Positions 1 to 11,713 are shown, counted from the first letter of the stretch. The stretch: DNA of 45,915 nt from Chara braunii (GCA_003427395.1 BFEA01000123.1:1089410-1135324), one strand, 5' to 3'. Made by a program: numbers and translations. The notes: a model not told the origin generated them from the letters alone.

Positions 1-1852
1 CCAAAAAAAAAAAAAAAAAACACAACCGCCTTCACGAAACTGCCACCCTGACACCACTGCCGGCCTGAGTTACAACCGCCTTTTCAAACTCAGGCCATGA
101 CGAAGTTGCCAACTCGTGTTTTTTCTGCCTATTACAAACTCCCATGTGACATAAACGTACTTCCCTCTTTTTTTTTTTTTCCCATTTCTTTTTCTCTGCT
201 ATAACGTTTGTTTGAAAGCAGATAGAGGACTCTATACGAGTACTTTAGAGACCATGACGAAGACCTTGGAGGAGATTGAGAATTTGAGCATGATGACTGC
301 GCAGATGCAGTAAAAGGGCAACCGGCTTGAGATAACACCATTGAACGGACCAGCCCCAGGCAATTCAAAATGGCTTTAGTCTGGTCATCTGATAGTATGT
401 GGATTCAACTTCAGTCTTTATTTCAACAGTTCATGGGTGTACCAACTGAGCACATTAGAAATTTACGGTACATTGTCAACAGCAACAAATGAACATGAAA
501 ACTGACGGAGAGCAAAATTTCTCTGTGCCTCTCCCTGCAGCAGCAAACCCCATGCACACATTGCCCCGTCTCATTCTGGCAAATCGTCCCCCGCTGCTGT
601 GCCACTGTTCAGATCAACACGGTGACCATGCTATGGTGACGGTGGGGCCCAGGGTTGCTGGCCGTGCAGAACTGCTGCCATCCGTAAAAGCGACTATCAT
701 GGAAAAACACTGAAGGAGAGCGTTGCTCGCATCAGTCAGTGCATTCTCCAGCCTGGCAAAGCCTGCAGCCACTTCGCCACCGTGTCACTCCAATCCCGCC
801 TATGTCACCACACACAAAACGCATAGTGTCACACCGCATCAGTGGACTGGGACATTGGCTTCTCTTGAGATGCGCTAGTAGTAAATTGTATCCTCGTTTT
901 CCTCCTCGTTCCTGTAGGCTAAGCTTCAATTCCACCACCTTCTCTTCTTGGTCGACCACCAGCAATGTCATTGGCATCTGTCTCACCGGTGCAGCTATCC
1001 GCTATGGCTGTCATAGAAGCCCCTGATGTTGAGGAGTTTATCATCTAGGGGCAGGCAATCGATGCCTTATCAAACCACCAGTCAAGACCATCGACAGTCC
1101 GTCATAAAATGCACGCTCATAATGGCATGATAATGCACAGAACTGCCATTTTGTCCAAATGGACATTAATTTTTATTTTTTTTCGAACAAAATTGAAACC
1201 GAGTTTTTCGGCTGAAAACTCGTCCAAATTTGCTGCTCCTGAGGGTCCGGCGTTCTTAAAACGCTTGCGCTTGGCATTCTTCCACTCTGCCTGTGTTATC
1301 ATACAGAAGAACTTCACACCAGAGTCCCCTGAGTAGTCTTAGATACGCTTAGGGGTCAAGGGGCTGGCATACAGCCGTTTGCACTCGTCAGCCCTATCTC
1401 CACCCCGCTTTGCACTGATTACGTCAAAGCGGAGATCCCGCTTCCTCATAGCGCCTTGACCATGAGATGCAGCCTGGATGACGTCATCCTTGCGCATGGG
1501 CAACAAGAGAGCTACCGACTCGTCATGCGACCATGTGGCCCCCCAGAATCCCGACTGCACTGCTTTTTCGGATCGCCTGACTCCGCAGCATCAACAAATT
1601 TGAATCGCTGATGGCAGGGACATTCGCTCCGTGGCACGCTGGGCTGGATCGGGGCTGCTGGGGCCGGTCTGTGCCTCTGCATGCAGCATGGGCATGGTGA
1701 ACCTCTAGGACGCCGGCATTGAAAGAAGAAACAGACGAGTCCAAGGTGCGTCAATCTGTCCATGCACTCTCATTTCCAGCTGGGTACGAGACAAGGGTGT
1801 TGCCTTATCAGCCTCCAAACTTGCCCACAAGTCATTTTCCAAGGGAAACCAG
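1..1852. other. Unassigned leading region
   Basis: No gene is supported here. The segment opens with an 18-nt A run. It has a perfect 10-bp inverted repeat (62-71 with 87-96, GGCCTGAGTT / AACTCAGGCC, 15-nt loop). The short open frames on both strands overlap each other and show no domain, no conserved motif and no consistent coding bias. Exons of an unrecognised gene cannot be excluded. Confidence 0.5.
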
Positions 1853-2108
1853 CAAGATAGCATGGCTTCGAATGTATCCCCAGCGACTGATACATAAAGC
1901 TGGCACCATCGGCCTGGCAGAAATGGAAGGCTGGCCCATGGATCCTCGAGCCGTAGGAGGACGTGCATAGGACAGCCCGGCAAGATAGCATGGCTTCGAA
2001 TGTATCCCCGACGACTGATACATAAAGCTGGCACTTCGGGCATGGCAGACATGGAAAAGAAGGCTGCCCATGGATGCTCAAGCCGCATGAGGATGTGCAC
2101 AGGACAGT
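1853..2108. repeat. Two-copy 128-bp tandem repeat
   Basis: CAAGATAGCATGGCTTCGAA begins at 1853 and again at 1981, and the following 128 bases align through both copies, including ACATAAAGCTGGCAC and the GGACAG segment near each unit end. The copies carry scattered substitutions, so the duplication is not new. The period is not a multiple of three, so the repeat does not preserve a reading frame. Confidence 0.85.
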
Positions 2109-2804
2109 GGGAACTTGGTGTGTTTTGTGGCATGAACATGTGGGCCTGTGGGGATGGTGACCAAACCGGGACCCCCGCTCCACCGTTGGGACTTTACGGG
2201 TTTCACTCGGCAGGTTGGTGCAGGATGCATGGTCACATTTGTCATTAATTTTGCGTTTGTAGAGAAGAGGAAGGATGTGGGAGGGGAGGTGGAAGATGAT
2301 GCTGCACAAGGTCGTGCTGAGGAGGCAGGTGCAGCAGGCAAGCGGATGTCCATGTCACTGCCTTCATGTACCTTTCAAAGAGCAGAGATGACTGGAAATA
2401 GTGGCTGCACACGCTCTGCGATGCCGCATGAAGCTCACAACACATGCGCATTCTCTGGATGAAACTTCTTCTTTCATTGTCCAGAAAATGACCGCCTTGC
2501 CTCGCAAGTTCAACACTATGAGTTCGCAGTGCGCCTGATGGTTTAAGTGTGCATGGCAGTGTGTGTGTCACATGTTCTCTGCAGGTTGTTAACGTCCATG
2601 TGTTGCGGGTGACAGCGGTATGCTTGACAGGCTGTCTGTTGAAGTTGCTCCGAGTGCATCTAGGCGTGGCTGTGCACACCGTGCTGGGAGCGATAGCGGG
2701 TGAGCATCGAAATAATGAAAAGGAACTTCCCATTTCTGTTAGTAAGATACGTCCAGAGAAAATATGCCCGAATGGAGGCGAAGGCCAAGAAATGGGCTCG
2801 AGAG
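2109..2804. other. Unassigned region
   Basis: Nothing is supported in this stretch. Short opposing open frames have no recognisable domain. Confidence 0.45.
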
Positions 2805-3145
2805 AGTCAAAACGAGCCTGTATACACGGAAGCATATGAAAAAGCCACAGGCAAGTAAGAAGTCATTTGATAAAGATGAGCGCCTGGTCAGGACGAACAG
2901 TCCCTGGTGGATAGAGAATGGAACCGGGTGGCAATGTATAAGTAAACAAAACGTTGTCGAAGAGAGTGTATAGTCAGGATGGGCCGTCCCTATAGGATAG
3001 AAAATGGAACCACTCGCACTGTGCAAGTAAACGAACTTTGGCCAACTTGAAGAGGGACTGCCCGATCAAAACGAGCAATTCGTGGCGGATCGGAAATGGT
3101 GATTGCCATTGTGACATACTACTCATGTTGACGAAGAGCGCAGTA
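2805..3145. repeat. Decayed ~86-bp tandem repeat, 3-4 units
   Basis: Units starting near 2805, 2885, 2971 and 3058 share the order 'GTC(A)GGA..', 'GGATAGA.AATGGAACC', 'AAGTAAAC' and 'GAAGAG.G'. Similarity is clearest between the two middle units and weak at the edges. Stops occur in all frames, so if this once encoded a repeat protein it is now dead. Confidence 0.55.
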
Positions 3146-3162
3146 TACCCGCTGTGTTGGTC

Positions 3163-3310
3163 ATCTCATCAAAAGTGAATATTTGTGGGCAAATCTGCCC
3201 ATAAGTGTATTCCACTGTGAAGGTAATCTCATGACCGTGACCCTCGTGCTTGAAGAAGTGAATTTGTGTGCGATAAAATCTGTCCGCAAGTGTGTTCAGT
3301 TCGGTCCCCT
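3163..3310. repeat. Decayed two-unit tandem repeat
   Basis: Two neighbouring segments (about 3163-3222 and 3223-3300) share 'T.ATCTCAT', 'AAGTGAAT.TTTGTG', 'AAATCTG.CC' and 'AAGTGT.TTC' in the same order. No function is visible. Confidence 0.45.
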
Positions 3311-3517
3311 GATGATGTTCCACCTGCATTGCTCTGAAATATTGTAGAGACTCGAAACATGATGAACTCGAAAACTTTTACCCTGCACGGAAGAAGGCCT
3401 TGATTTTGTGACCCACTTTCTTGACAGCTATGACTGAGCTCATGGCATTTGTGTCATGAGGGTAAGGCCAAAGACGCTCATAGGAATCTACGGTCGTTGA
3501 CCCCTATGCCTCTATGT

Positions 3518-3690
3518 CGTACACCCTAAACACTATGCCTGAAATACTTAGTGCTAAGCCATATACCCTATACCCTATATGATCATGCTCAACCCTCATC
3601 CTTAACAACTTAACCCTCAACCAAAGAGCCATAGACCATAAATTCAACCCTCATCCCTACACCCTCAATAATATGCACTCGCCATAAACT
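3518..3690 (-). repeat. Degenerate telomere-like repeat, C-rich strand on +
   Basis: About a dozen variants of ACCCTA or AACCCTC (for example ACACCCTAAACACT, TACCCTATACCCTA, CAACCCTCATCC) occur in 170 bp. They resemble a decayed CCCTAAA array, which is the plant-type telomere sequence read on its C strand. No perfect run remains, so this is either an old interstitial tract or a telomere-like satellite. Confidence 0.45.
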
Positions 3691-3697
3691 CTATGCA

Positions 3698-3728
<31 letters not shown>

Positions 3729-3760
3729 AAAACCCCCCCCCCCCCCCCCCCCCCCCCCCC
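3698..3760. repeat. Poly-C tract interrupted by A6
   Basis: C29, A6 and C28 lie in a row, followed to about 3920 by further C-rich and then G-rich runs. The minus strand could form G-quadruplexes. Such runs are also error-prone in sequencing and assembly, so their exact lengths should not be trusted. The proline-rich frames across it are a composition artefact. Confidence 0.8.
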
Positions 3761-3960
3761 TTGGGAAAACAATCCCAAACCTTCAGCTCCCGACAGCAAC
3801 CCCCCGCCCCCCCCCTCCCCACTGCCTCGTCAACCCAAAAAAGAAAAAAGCTTTTTAATTTTAGAGTTGGTGGGGGTTACGGGGGGTGGTTCATACCCCC
3901 CTCCCCCCTCACTCCCACCCTTAAGAACCCATTTGTGGGGCCCTTTTTGGGGTTGAGCTG

Positions 3961-5395
3961 CCCATTGAAATGGTCCATCAACTGCAGATATCCCTATGAA
4001 TGATTGTTACAATGTGGTTGAATGTCACATTCACCATTCTTGGTGACGCATAGAACAGAGGCCCTTTGTTCTCAAGTACTTCAATTTTCCTCAACATGAG
4101 AGACCAACCCTGAAAGTGCTCAAAAGACCATGAAAAAGGTAGTTCTCCCTATTGATCTCCACTAGGGGACAATGTGGTGAAAGTTTGGGATGTCTCCTAA
4201 GAGTCAAATGTCACTCACTAGTCTCGACGCAACAATTTTTTTCAAAAACATTAATCTCATGTCCTCAACAAAATCTGTCTCTCTTGGTGTGGGTGATGGA
4301 GACCCAAGGGTACTTATAGTCCTTAGGACACCTCTAAACGTCTCAATGTTAGAACATCATTTTGCGGCCGTCGATCTCATATTGAACGTCATTTGTCTCT
4401 TTCCGCATGACATGTGGTAGTTGGGGAACCTAAAACAGTTAAGAACCCGAGATAGGGCATCATTCAGCGAGATTGGGCATCTCACTGCATGTGTCAGCAG
4501 CTATTGGACGCAATCGTTAAAGTGATATGTGTATATTGTGGGTGAACTTTCGACTTACGAAATTTGACATCTCGTAGTAGATCATGAATGAGTGTTCTCG
4601 ATAAGTGGTTCCGTCTGAGGGATAAGCCCACTGGATATGTTTGGTTAATTAGTAAACCTTCATAGTTAACAACTAATTTTAATTCATACTTCTCTTTCTT
4701 GATCACATGTTGTTGTCCGCTATTAAAATAATGCTCTAAACTGCATTTTTTCCAAATGAATTAAATGCATACTACCTGCTTCTACGTGCTTTGAATTAGC
4801 TGGTTGACCCGCATTGGCAGGAATTCAATTTTGAAATAGCAGGCTAACCTGCATTTACAAGATTTCACCATTACGGAACCATACGTAGACCTTCTAAAGG
4901 GTTGCAGACAACCTCATGTCGTACACACTTACAACGGAATGCAAGTCAGGTCCACGTGCATTTCGATGACTTGATGATTAACTTTCTCTTCCTATAGCAA
5001 CGATAATGGCACTGGCAACTCTAAAATTTTCTAAGTGTCAATATGTTGGGTGTATTTAAAACAATTACATGTCACATTCATATCATTTGACAGTATGCCT
5101 ATATCCACATTAAAAGTCGTACAGTAAGTGTAAATGCAAGTTCACCGGATGCGATACCATTGTGAGGGTGGGTGCGGAACAGAACATGTAGGTGGGTAAA
5201 ATAACATTTCCAATAGGCACAAACCCATTACTAAGAACAAATGGCATAAATATAAGTCTACCTATATTTACAACATTATCCAATAGCATGTGTTCTAAAT
5301 TACCATATTTTTGGCATAAATAGGGATTGACTCACATAATAATTTTGGATTATATTATTCTTGTGTCCTTTAATTAGATGTCCTTTCATTTTGTT
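3961..5395. other. Unassigned AT-rich region
   Basis: No gene, RNA or element boundary could be supported. The only open frames are short, isolated and without motifs. Confidence 0.5.
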
Positions 5396-6576
5396 ATGGC
5401 ATCCTTGTAACACTTATCCACCCGTAAGTTTGCATATAGACCAAATTTACTTCAGGCTCCTTTAATAATCTTGTATATCGCCAAAAGTCAATATTTCCAT
5501 TTTATGCATATTTCACTTCTATTGGTAACCTCATAAAGTTGTGGTGTACTTCTCGTTGCATGATATTTATATTGTCGGGTTGTTTCTTAAGTCGTGTATG
5601 TGTTTGTCTAAACAATTCAGTGAATACACCATCATGGTTGACACTTCGTCATTTGTTTAGGATTCGTCTAGGTGTTTAGATAGTTTTATATAAAATAAAA
5701 ACCTCATAACTTGGTGGCTCCACATTTGCAAGGAAAGCTTTAAAGTTTAACATGTGGTATCGATAAATCTAGTTCTAATGATCGTTCAAGTAGTAGATAT
5801 TGTGAAGCTTAGCATGACCCTCTACAAGGATGAAATGCATAAATCCAGGAATGGTCAAAAGAGGGGGGGAAATTTAAAAAAACTACAATGGGCTATATTT
5901 TGTCTTCGGTGCATCGAGTTATCATAGGTGGAGAGTGGTACCGTTACTGTGGCGAGGCTGACTACCCCCACCTTATCAAAATCTGGCTCAATGGCATCCT
6001 TATAACACTTATCCACCCGTAAATTTGCATATAGATCAAATTTACTTCAAACTCCTTTCATAATCTTCTATATCGCTAAAAGTTAACATTTTCATTTTAT
6101 ACATATTTCACATTTATTGGTAACCTCGTAAAGTTGTGGTGTATTTCTCGTTGCATGATATTTAAGTTGTCGAGTTGTTTTTTACGTCTTGTATGTGTTT
6201 GTCTAAACAATTCAGTGAATTCACCATCATGGTTGACACTTGTTATTTGTTGAAAGTTCGTCTAGGTATTCAGCTGGTTTTATATAAAATAAAACCCCTA
6301 TAACTTGGTGGCTCCACATTTGCAAGAAAGGCTTTAAGGTTTAACATGTGGTATCGATAAATTTAGTTCTTGTGATCATTCAAGTAGTAGATATTGTGAA
6401 GCTTAGCATGACCTTGTGCAAGGATGACATGCATAAATCCAGGAATGGTCAAAAGAGGAAAAAAAAACTACAACGGGCTATATTTTGTCTTTGGTACATC
6501 GAGTTATCATAGGTGGAGAGTCGTACGGTTTCTCTGACAAGGCTGGCTACCCGCGCCTTGTTAAAATCTTACGCAA
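5396..6576. repeat. 595-bp tandem direct duplication
   Basis: Unit 1 spans 5396-5990 and unit 2 spans 5991-6576, both opening with ATGGCATCCTT or a close variant. They align along their whole length with roughly 85-90% identity by eye, for example TGTCTAAACAATTCAGTGAA, GGTGGCTCCACATTTGCAAG and GTAGTAGATATTGTGAAGCT. A short related segment follows near 6650-6700 (TTAGTGTGACCCTGTCCAAG, like the unit's TTAGCATGACCCTCTACAAG), which may be the remains of a third unit. No coding frame survives in either unit. Confidence 0.9.
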
Positions 6577-6892
6577 TGCCATACATACTACACCATTGTA
6601 GAATATACAAAATGAGAATGAATCTTACGCCCAAACATGGCTTATCAAAGAAGATTAGTGTGACCCTGTCCAAGCATGACACTAATGACAAAAAAGGAAA
6701 AGACAATTCGGAAGAGAAAAACAAAATGACGAAGAAAAAATCAGGAAAGCAAACAACCACAACAGAGGGGTCAGTCACCCGCTATATCTCCTTTGCTCAC
6801 CATCTTCATTCACCAAAAGAAAAAACCTTAGATTCAATAGCTTGCCCAAAAAACGATTTGGGAATGCTCCCTCAAGGGAACTGGTGGTTTAT
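6577..6892. other. Short unassigned stretch with possible third repeat unit
   Basis: A 149-codon open frame starts at 6513 and runs through this segment. Its Lys/Thr-rich composition follows the A-rich DNA and it ends in the telomere-like tract, so I do not call it a gene. GGAACTGGTGGTTTA at 6877-6891 is the reverse complement of a 15-mer also found at 14044 and 44950. Confidence 0.35.
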
Positions 6893-7260
6893 GTGTTTAG
6901 GGGTAAGGGTTCAAGGTTTGGGTATAGAGTATATGTTATATGGTTTAGGGTTTAAAACTTAGAAGTTTGGGGTTTTCGATCGACGTATATTATTGACTCG
7001 ACAATATAGCCTGACCCAAAACTTTAACCCGCATAATTCTGAATCATAAACCGTAAAGAATAACTATATATGGGTTTGTGGTCAAGTATTGTGAGTTTTG
7101 GTATAGGGTAAATAGTTTAGAGTTTAGCGTTAGTAATATAGTTTGACTTCTAGTTTTGGACAAGTAGGGTTGAGGTTTAAGGTTTAGGGTTCAGGGTTTA
7201 TGTTTTGGGTTCAGAGACTCCAAAGTTCAGTGTTTGGGGGTATGGATAAGAGGCTTGGGT
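6893..7260 (+). repeat. Degenerate telomere-like repeat, G-rich strand on +
   Basis: Repeated variants of TTTAGGG are clustered here (TTTAGGGGTAAGGGTT, GGTTTAGGGTTTAAAA, GGTTTAAGGTTTAGGGTTCA, AGGGTTTATGTTTTGGGTTC). The density falls in the middle (about 6980-7060) and rises again. The orientation is opposite to the tract at 3518-3690. Confidence 0.5.
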
Positions 7261-7394
7261 TAAAATTGAAATATTAACACTAACATATTTCAAAATTGAA
7301 GTTACAGATTTCGAATAACAAAAAGAAATACCATAACGTACAATCACACAAAGCAGATAATGATGAATAAAAAATGTTAAATGATATTAACAAC

Positions 7395-7890
7395 TAGGTT
7401 ACCAATGGTCCGGAGACCGGACGTCTCCCCCATACATCCAGTACCCCCGTCGTTCGGATTTCAGGACGACGGTTTTTTTGTATTAAATAATATTAAAAAA
7501 AAACAAAAACAGTAATGCGCATACCCTAAAGACCCCCCACAAAAAGTTTCAGATTTTTCAAAGCATTTGGTGATAGGGTGGTATGTGGGGTAGGGGGGGA
7601 GGGGGGGGGGGGGGACGAGGGGTTTTGGTGGGGATAAAAGGGGTATTGGTGGGGATTAGAATCTTTGAAGATTTTTATTGTTTATTCTACTTGCCCAAAT
7701 CAGCCAAAAATTTGGTGGCATATACCTTATGCAAGGTGAAAGCCACACAAGTTTTTTCAGTTTTTTTTTTTTTTTTTTTTTTTTTTTGCAGTAGGTCGGA
7801 CATACCCTGTCCGGTCCAATGTCCGACCATACGTCCGGTCGGACATCCCGGACGGTAAGAGGGGTCCCGAACGTCTGATCAGGTAACCTA
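7395..7890 (+). mobile_element. TA-flanked non-autonomous element, family B copy 1
   Basis: The element is 496 bp including flanking TA dinucleotides. It begins TAGGTTACCAATGGTCCGG and ends CAGGTAACCTA, so the ends are inverted (GGTTACC / GGTAACC). Both ends are CpG-rich with ACGTC and GGACG motifs. A T27 tract (7761-7787) abuts the right end, and a G-rich block (7577-7615) lies in the middle. There is no transposase gene. The TA flanks and short inverted ends suggest mobilisation by a Tc1/mariner-type enzyme encoded elsewhere, which is inference. A second copy is at 29478-29827 plus 41110-41232. Confidence 0.75.
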
Positions 7891-8239
7891 GATTAACAAC
7901 GACACTAAAACAAACATCACAGTACGTTGTCACAAAGTAACAAAACATAAAATTGAATTACTCATGATATCTATCCTCCAATAAATCATCTCATCAACAA
8001 TGTCAATCTGAGCCGCTGCTGCAATATTTGGTGAGTTTTTCATATATCTTCATTCTGATATCCTCGATCATATAGAGATTTTCCTAAGGCCCACGATGTA
8101 TATCCTACAGGGAAAAAACATACAGTTTAATTGTATTTGTAGGGTCATTAGAGAAGAGACAATAGAGTCTCGCTGCTTCAAATTGTATTTGTATTAATAC
8201 GGTACATAGTTCCGACTATGTTGGCTATATTTTTTGTTT
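7891..8239. other. Unassigned AT-rich gap
   Basis: Nothing is supported here. The segment adjoins the 3' side of a decayed minus-strand reverse transcriptase and may include its degraded C-terminal part. Confidence 0.4.
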
Positions 8240-9515
8240 CATAAGGCCAAAGGATGTGAAGTGACTTGTAACAATGAAACTTTGTCTCGTTCGTTCGTCC
8301 AAATATTAACGACATTTTTGAACTTTGCGATGATTTCGGATGGATAATCAAGTACAAAACTCTTTATCTTACTGAGTTCAACGATATTGGTTTCAAAATC
8401 AATACGTTTGAGCTACATTTCATCATGATAACAAACATCGATCTTATTCATAATCCTAGTGTTTTTTTCCTCATTTCATTGTAAAACAATCTCTCGCAAA
8501 AACAAATCATCCACGTATTTTTTTTCGAAAATCATTTTCGAGTCGCTTCTCATATTTTTTAAAGACTTGCTCTCAGCATACACACACACTAGGCACGCCA
8601 GCAGTGGGCTGCCCTGGCTGCCCATAGGAATTCCTTTGATCTATTTTCAAATCTCACCTTGTGCTTTGAAAAAGACAAAGTCCAAAATGAGGTCAACAAG
8701 GTTGCTTAGATAGTTGAGCCAAACAGATTTCCATCATCCTTCCTTTGTAAATTTTTCAAGAACTATCAATTTGCTTTGTCATTTTAACCCTTACCTAGTA
8801 TTTTCCTCAACTTTTGATTTCAGAAAAGTATCATGTAAACTCCACACTTGACTTCGTCATGAGGAACCTTTGATAACATTTTTTGTATGTTGTAGGAACG
8901 AGAAATGATCTTCAAATCATTATTTTGATCTTTTTATTCAATATTATTTTATTGTTCTTTGTTTCAATACTTGATCCTAAGTCAAAATGTTTAGTCTTTG
9001 TATTCAGAATGTGCAAGCATAATACTTTCATAAGAGTTTTGAATCATGGTGGACGGATTCAGATAAGATAGGTAAATCAGACGTTCCTTTTGTAGATCTT
9101 TATTCTTACTCGTAATAACAGATTTTGCAGTTTTCCTCTATTATCCCACCTTTAGTAGGTTTTGTTTAGTTTTCAATTTTGTTATTATTTTCTAATTTCC
9201 CACAAAATGTCATCTTCACTTTCCTTAATGCACTCAAAATCCGGATTATAATTAAACATGGACCACATGCCCATATGATAAAGAGTTGGGCAGTCGACCA
9301 GTGTTGCTTCAGGATTTCAGTCCAGAGGTGACAATACTAGTCCATCGAGGGCTCCATTGATTCCCACTACGTACTTAGTAAGAACCGTCCATCGATTTGA
9401 CGAGCTCAGACCATGTGAGTTTCGGAGGGGATATCCTAAAAATCTCCTATACACCAACCTTCTCAAGCACTTTGAATGTTGTTTAACAACAACTATTAAT
9501 CTCATTGACATTTGT
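8240..9515 (-). pseudogene. Decayed Penelope-like reverse transcriptase
   Basis: Read on the minus strand with several stops and frame changes, this gives an RT in the right order. Near 9300-9345 it reads LVLSPLD-stop-NPEATLVDC, the counterpart of the DKN/DKG segment ahead of the fingers in Penelope-like RTs. Next comes a possible motif A near 8818-8845 (VEFT, stop, YFSEI). Motif B GIPMGSQGSPLLACL starts at 8634, and motif C YVDD lies at 8506-8517, about 35 codons later, which is normal spacing. Stops lie just before motif B and after motif C, so the gene is dead. It is homologous in layout to the RT at 31850-34303 but much older. No gag, ribozyme or element end was found around it. Confidence 0.75.
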
Positions 9516-9930
9516 CAGATGGTCAGGATAAGGAATATTTCTACAATACATAGAAAGAAGTCGAATTCCTAAATCTCGTTAAGCCTTCCCCGAATGTGCC
9601 CATCGACTTTCGATAATTTAAAGTTGTGACACACGAAAACAAGTAAGTCCGCATAAGCATGTGTTCTTTGGTTATGCAGTAAATCAACTACAAACTCAGC
9701 CTTAGTCCAGACCATTGGTAGTTTTTTTCTGCATCAGGTCGACTTTCTCCGGAGCTGCGAACTTCCCATTGTTCCAATCATGCACATCAGTCCCCACAAC
9801 CATTTTGTTGATTAGAGGGCTAAAGAGGATCTTATTAACAATTCTTTGTATTAAATTATATCCTAATTTTTTTCTTCAATTTTATTAAGATTAGACCTCT
9901 CACCTATCAGTAATAATGACATCACCCGCT
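9516..9930. other. Unassigned region upstream of RT remnant
   Basis: This may hold the degraded N-terminal part of the neighbouring minus-strand RT, but I could not align it to anything. Confidence 0.35.
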
Positions 9931-10033
9931 TTGAATTTGTGCATTGTCCACCCACTCTTAATTTGTGAATCGTCCACTTACTCTTAATTCGTTTATCGTT
10001 GATCTACTCTTGCACACAAACGTGAATATACTC
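9931..10033. repeat. 26-bp minisatellite, four units
   Basis: Units at 9931, 9958, 9984 and 10010 share the pattern TTAATTYGTNNATCGTNNNNYYACTC, each ending in ACTC. The last unit is the most diverged. The array abuts a TA-flanked element at 10042. Confidence 0.7.
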
Positions 10034-10041
10034 GTCACCTG

Positions 10042-10406
10042 TATTGCCACTTGTACACACCCTCGTACGAGTACGGATTCGTACTCTTGTACTCGTATGC
10101 TACTCATTACGGAAAGGGCCCCGTACAATTTTTTATTATTATTATTTTTTTTAATCCGATATTATTTTTATTGTTTTTCTCAAATTCTAATAAGAATCTG
10201 AAGATGATGCTCATCCAAATGTTGCTTGTTTTGTGTTGTTGCATCACATTTTTTTTTCAGATTTATTTAACGACTTTTTTTTTTTTTTTTTTTTGCTTTT
10301 TCGTACGGGGGCGTACAAGACGTACAGATTCCCGTATAGATCCCGTACAAAAATTACCTGTACGTTTCGTACGCAAAGCCCTCGTACGTGTACTCTATGG
10401 AACGTA
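10042..10406 (+). mobile_element. TA-flanked GTAC-rich element, family C copy 1
   Basis: The 365-bp element starts TATTGCCACTTGTAC and ends GGAACGTA. The terminal 80-100 bp on each side are packed with CGTAC and GTACG words. The core is AT-rich with the shared segment CTAATAAGAATCTGAAGATG, and a T20 tract (10275-10294) abuts the right end. Two more copies lie at 11714-12033 (inverted) and 21766-22088. No protein is encoded, so it is non-autonomous. Confidence 0.75.
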
Positions 10407-11713
10407 GGTCGTCACCATCCATAATCACTTTACTCCATTTACTTCTAACATGGTGTTAACGGTACATGCAACAATCAATCACCTAGTATAGGATATGCTC
10501 AACCCTTAGACACATATGTAGTCCTCTTAACTGCATGTGCCACCTCATCAATTGATTATGGCATCTCCTTAACCCTTAAAATCACCACTATGTTCTTGAC
10601 CTCGGTTTATTTTTGATTTGATGATAGAAAAAGAAAGCTAAGACTTTGATTTAATAAGGATTGGTATGTATAACTTTTTGGCTACGAATCACGTGTTTGC
10701 CTTGCTATGTCATTTTTATAAGATTAACTAAGTGAAAAAGAAAGTAAAATTCATTTGACTTGCACATGAGGTTTTTTTGACAAACTTTGTGTTGTTGTCG
10801 TAGTCATTAATTTGATTAAGCTCAGATAAGATGACAACAATAATTTCGTATAATTCATATAATAGGGCTATTTAAATTATTATTGTGGTATGAATTTCGT
10901 TTTGTTATTTGATTGATATAATTGGATAAGAATAAAACTTTCATTTTATGAGGGTGAAATTTAGAGTCATATTGGCCATCGTTGTAGTATTAACTTTACC
11001 ATGTCGTTGATGTGATAAAAATTGTAGTGTTGACCTGATTTTTTTGTTAATCCGATTTGGAAAAAAACAATATAATGGGATTTCTATATTAAACCATGTT
11101 AATGGTTATTCTGGTGCTACCTTCATTTGGTCAATGGATAACCTAACTAATAAAAAATGTATGAAAATATATTTGAAAGATTTGAGTGTATTGTTTATTA
11201 TTGGTTTATTAATAACTACTATTAAAAAAAATAATTCGGTTAAAAGATAATAATTTATTATGCGTTAAAAAAATACTAAAATACGTAGGTTTTAATTTTT
11301 AATTTTTAAAGCTAAAAACATTCATTATAGATGTCTCACTTGGTAAAATTTCTTGCCAGAATTTTTGCTAACCGAAAACTTAGTTATGATTATTTATTTT
11401 AAAATGTCTAATTGCCTATTTAGATTGGTACTGTGTTATCATCGTACGAGGCTCGCTTAGCGGTTCGACTCAAAATATTGAAAGTTTACACACACCTCAA
11501 TCCAACATTCAATCAAACGCAAACGTTGGACCATTTTTTTTAATGTTTTCTATTTTGTATTTCTCTACCTTCTAGTGAGGTTTATTCAACCCCTGTGTGG
11601 TTATGTGAAAATCTTTTGGAGGGGATGGGTGTTATTAGCCAAACGCTGACCACCTCATAGTCACCCTCATTTCCCTTGCCTAATCGTGTATATGTGTGTG
11701 TATATATGTCTGT
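10407..11713. other. Unassigned AT-rich region
   Basis: Long AT-rich DNA without a supported gene. The open frames here follow A and T runs. Confidence 0.5.

Noticed and set aside
3309-3315. CTGATGA on + as a possible hammerhead core
   Set aside because: The following GAAA boxes do not leave pairable stems II or I.
3693-4003. Proline-rich + frames
   Set aside because: They derive from poly-C runs of uncertain length.
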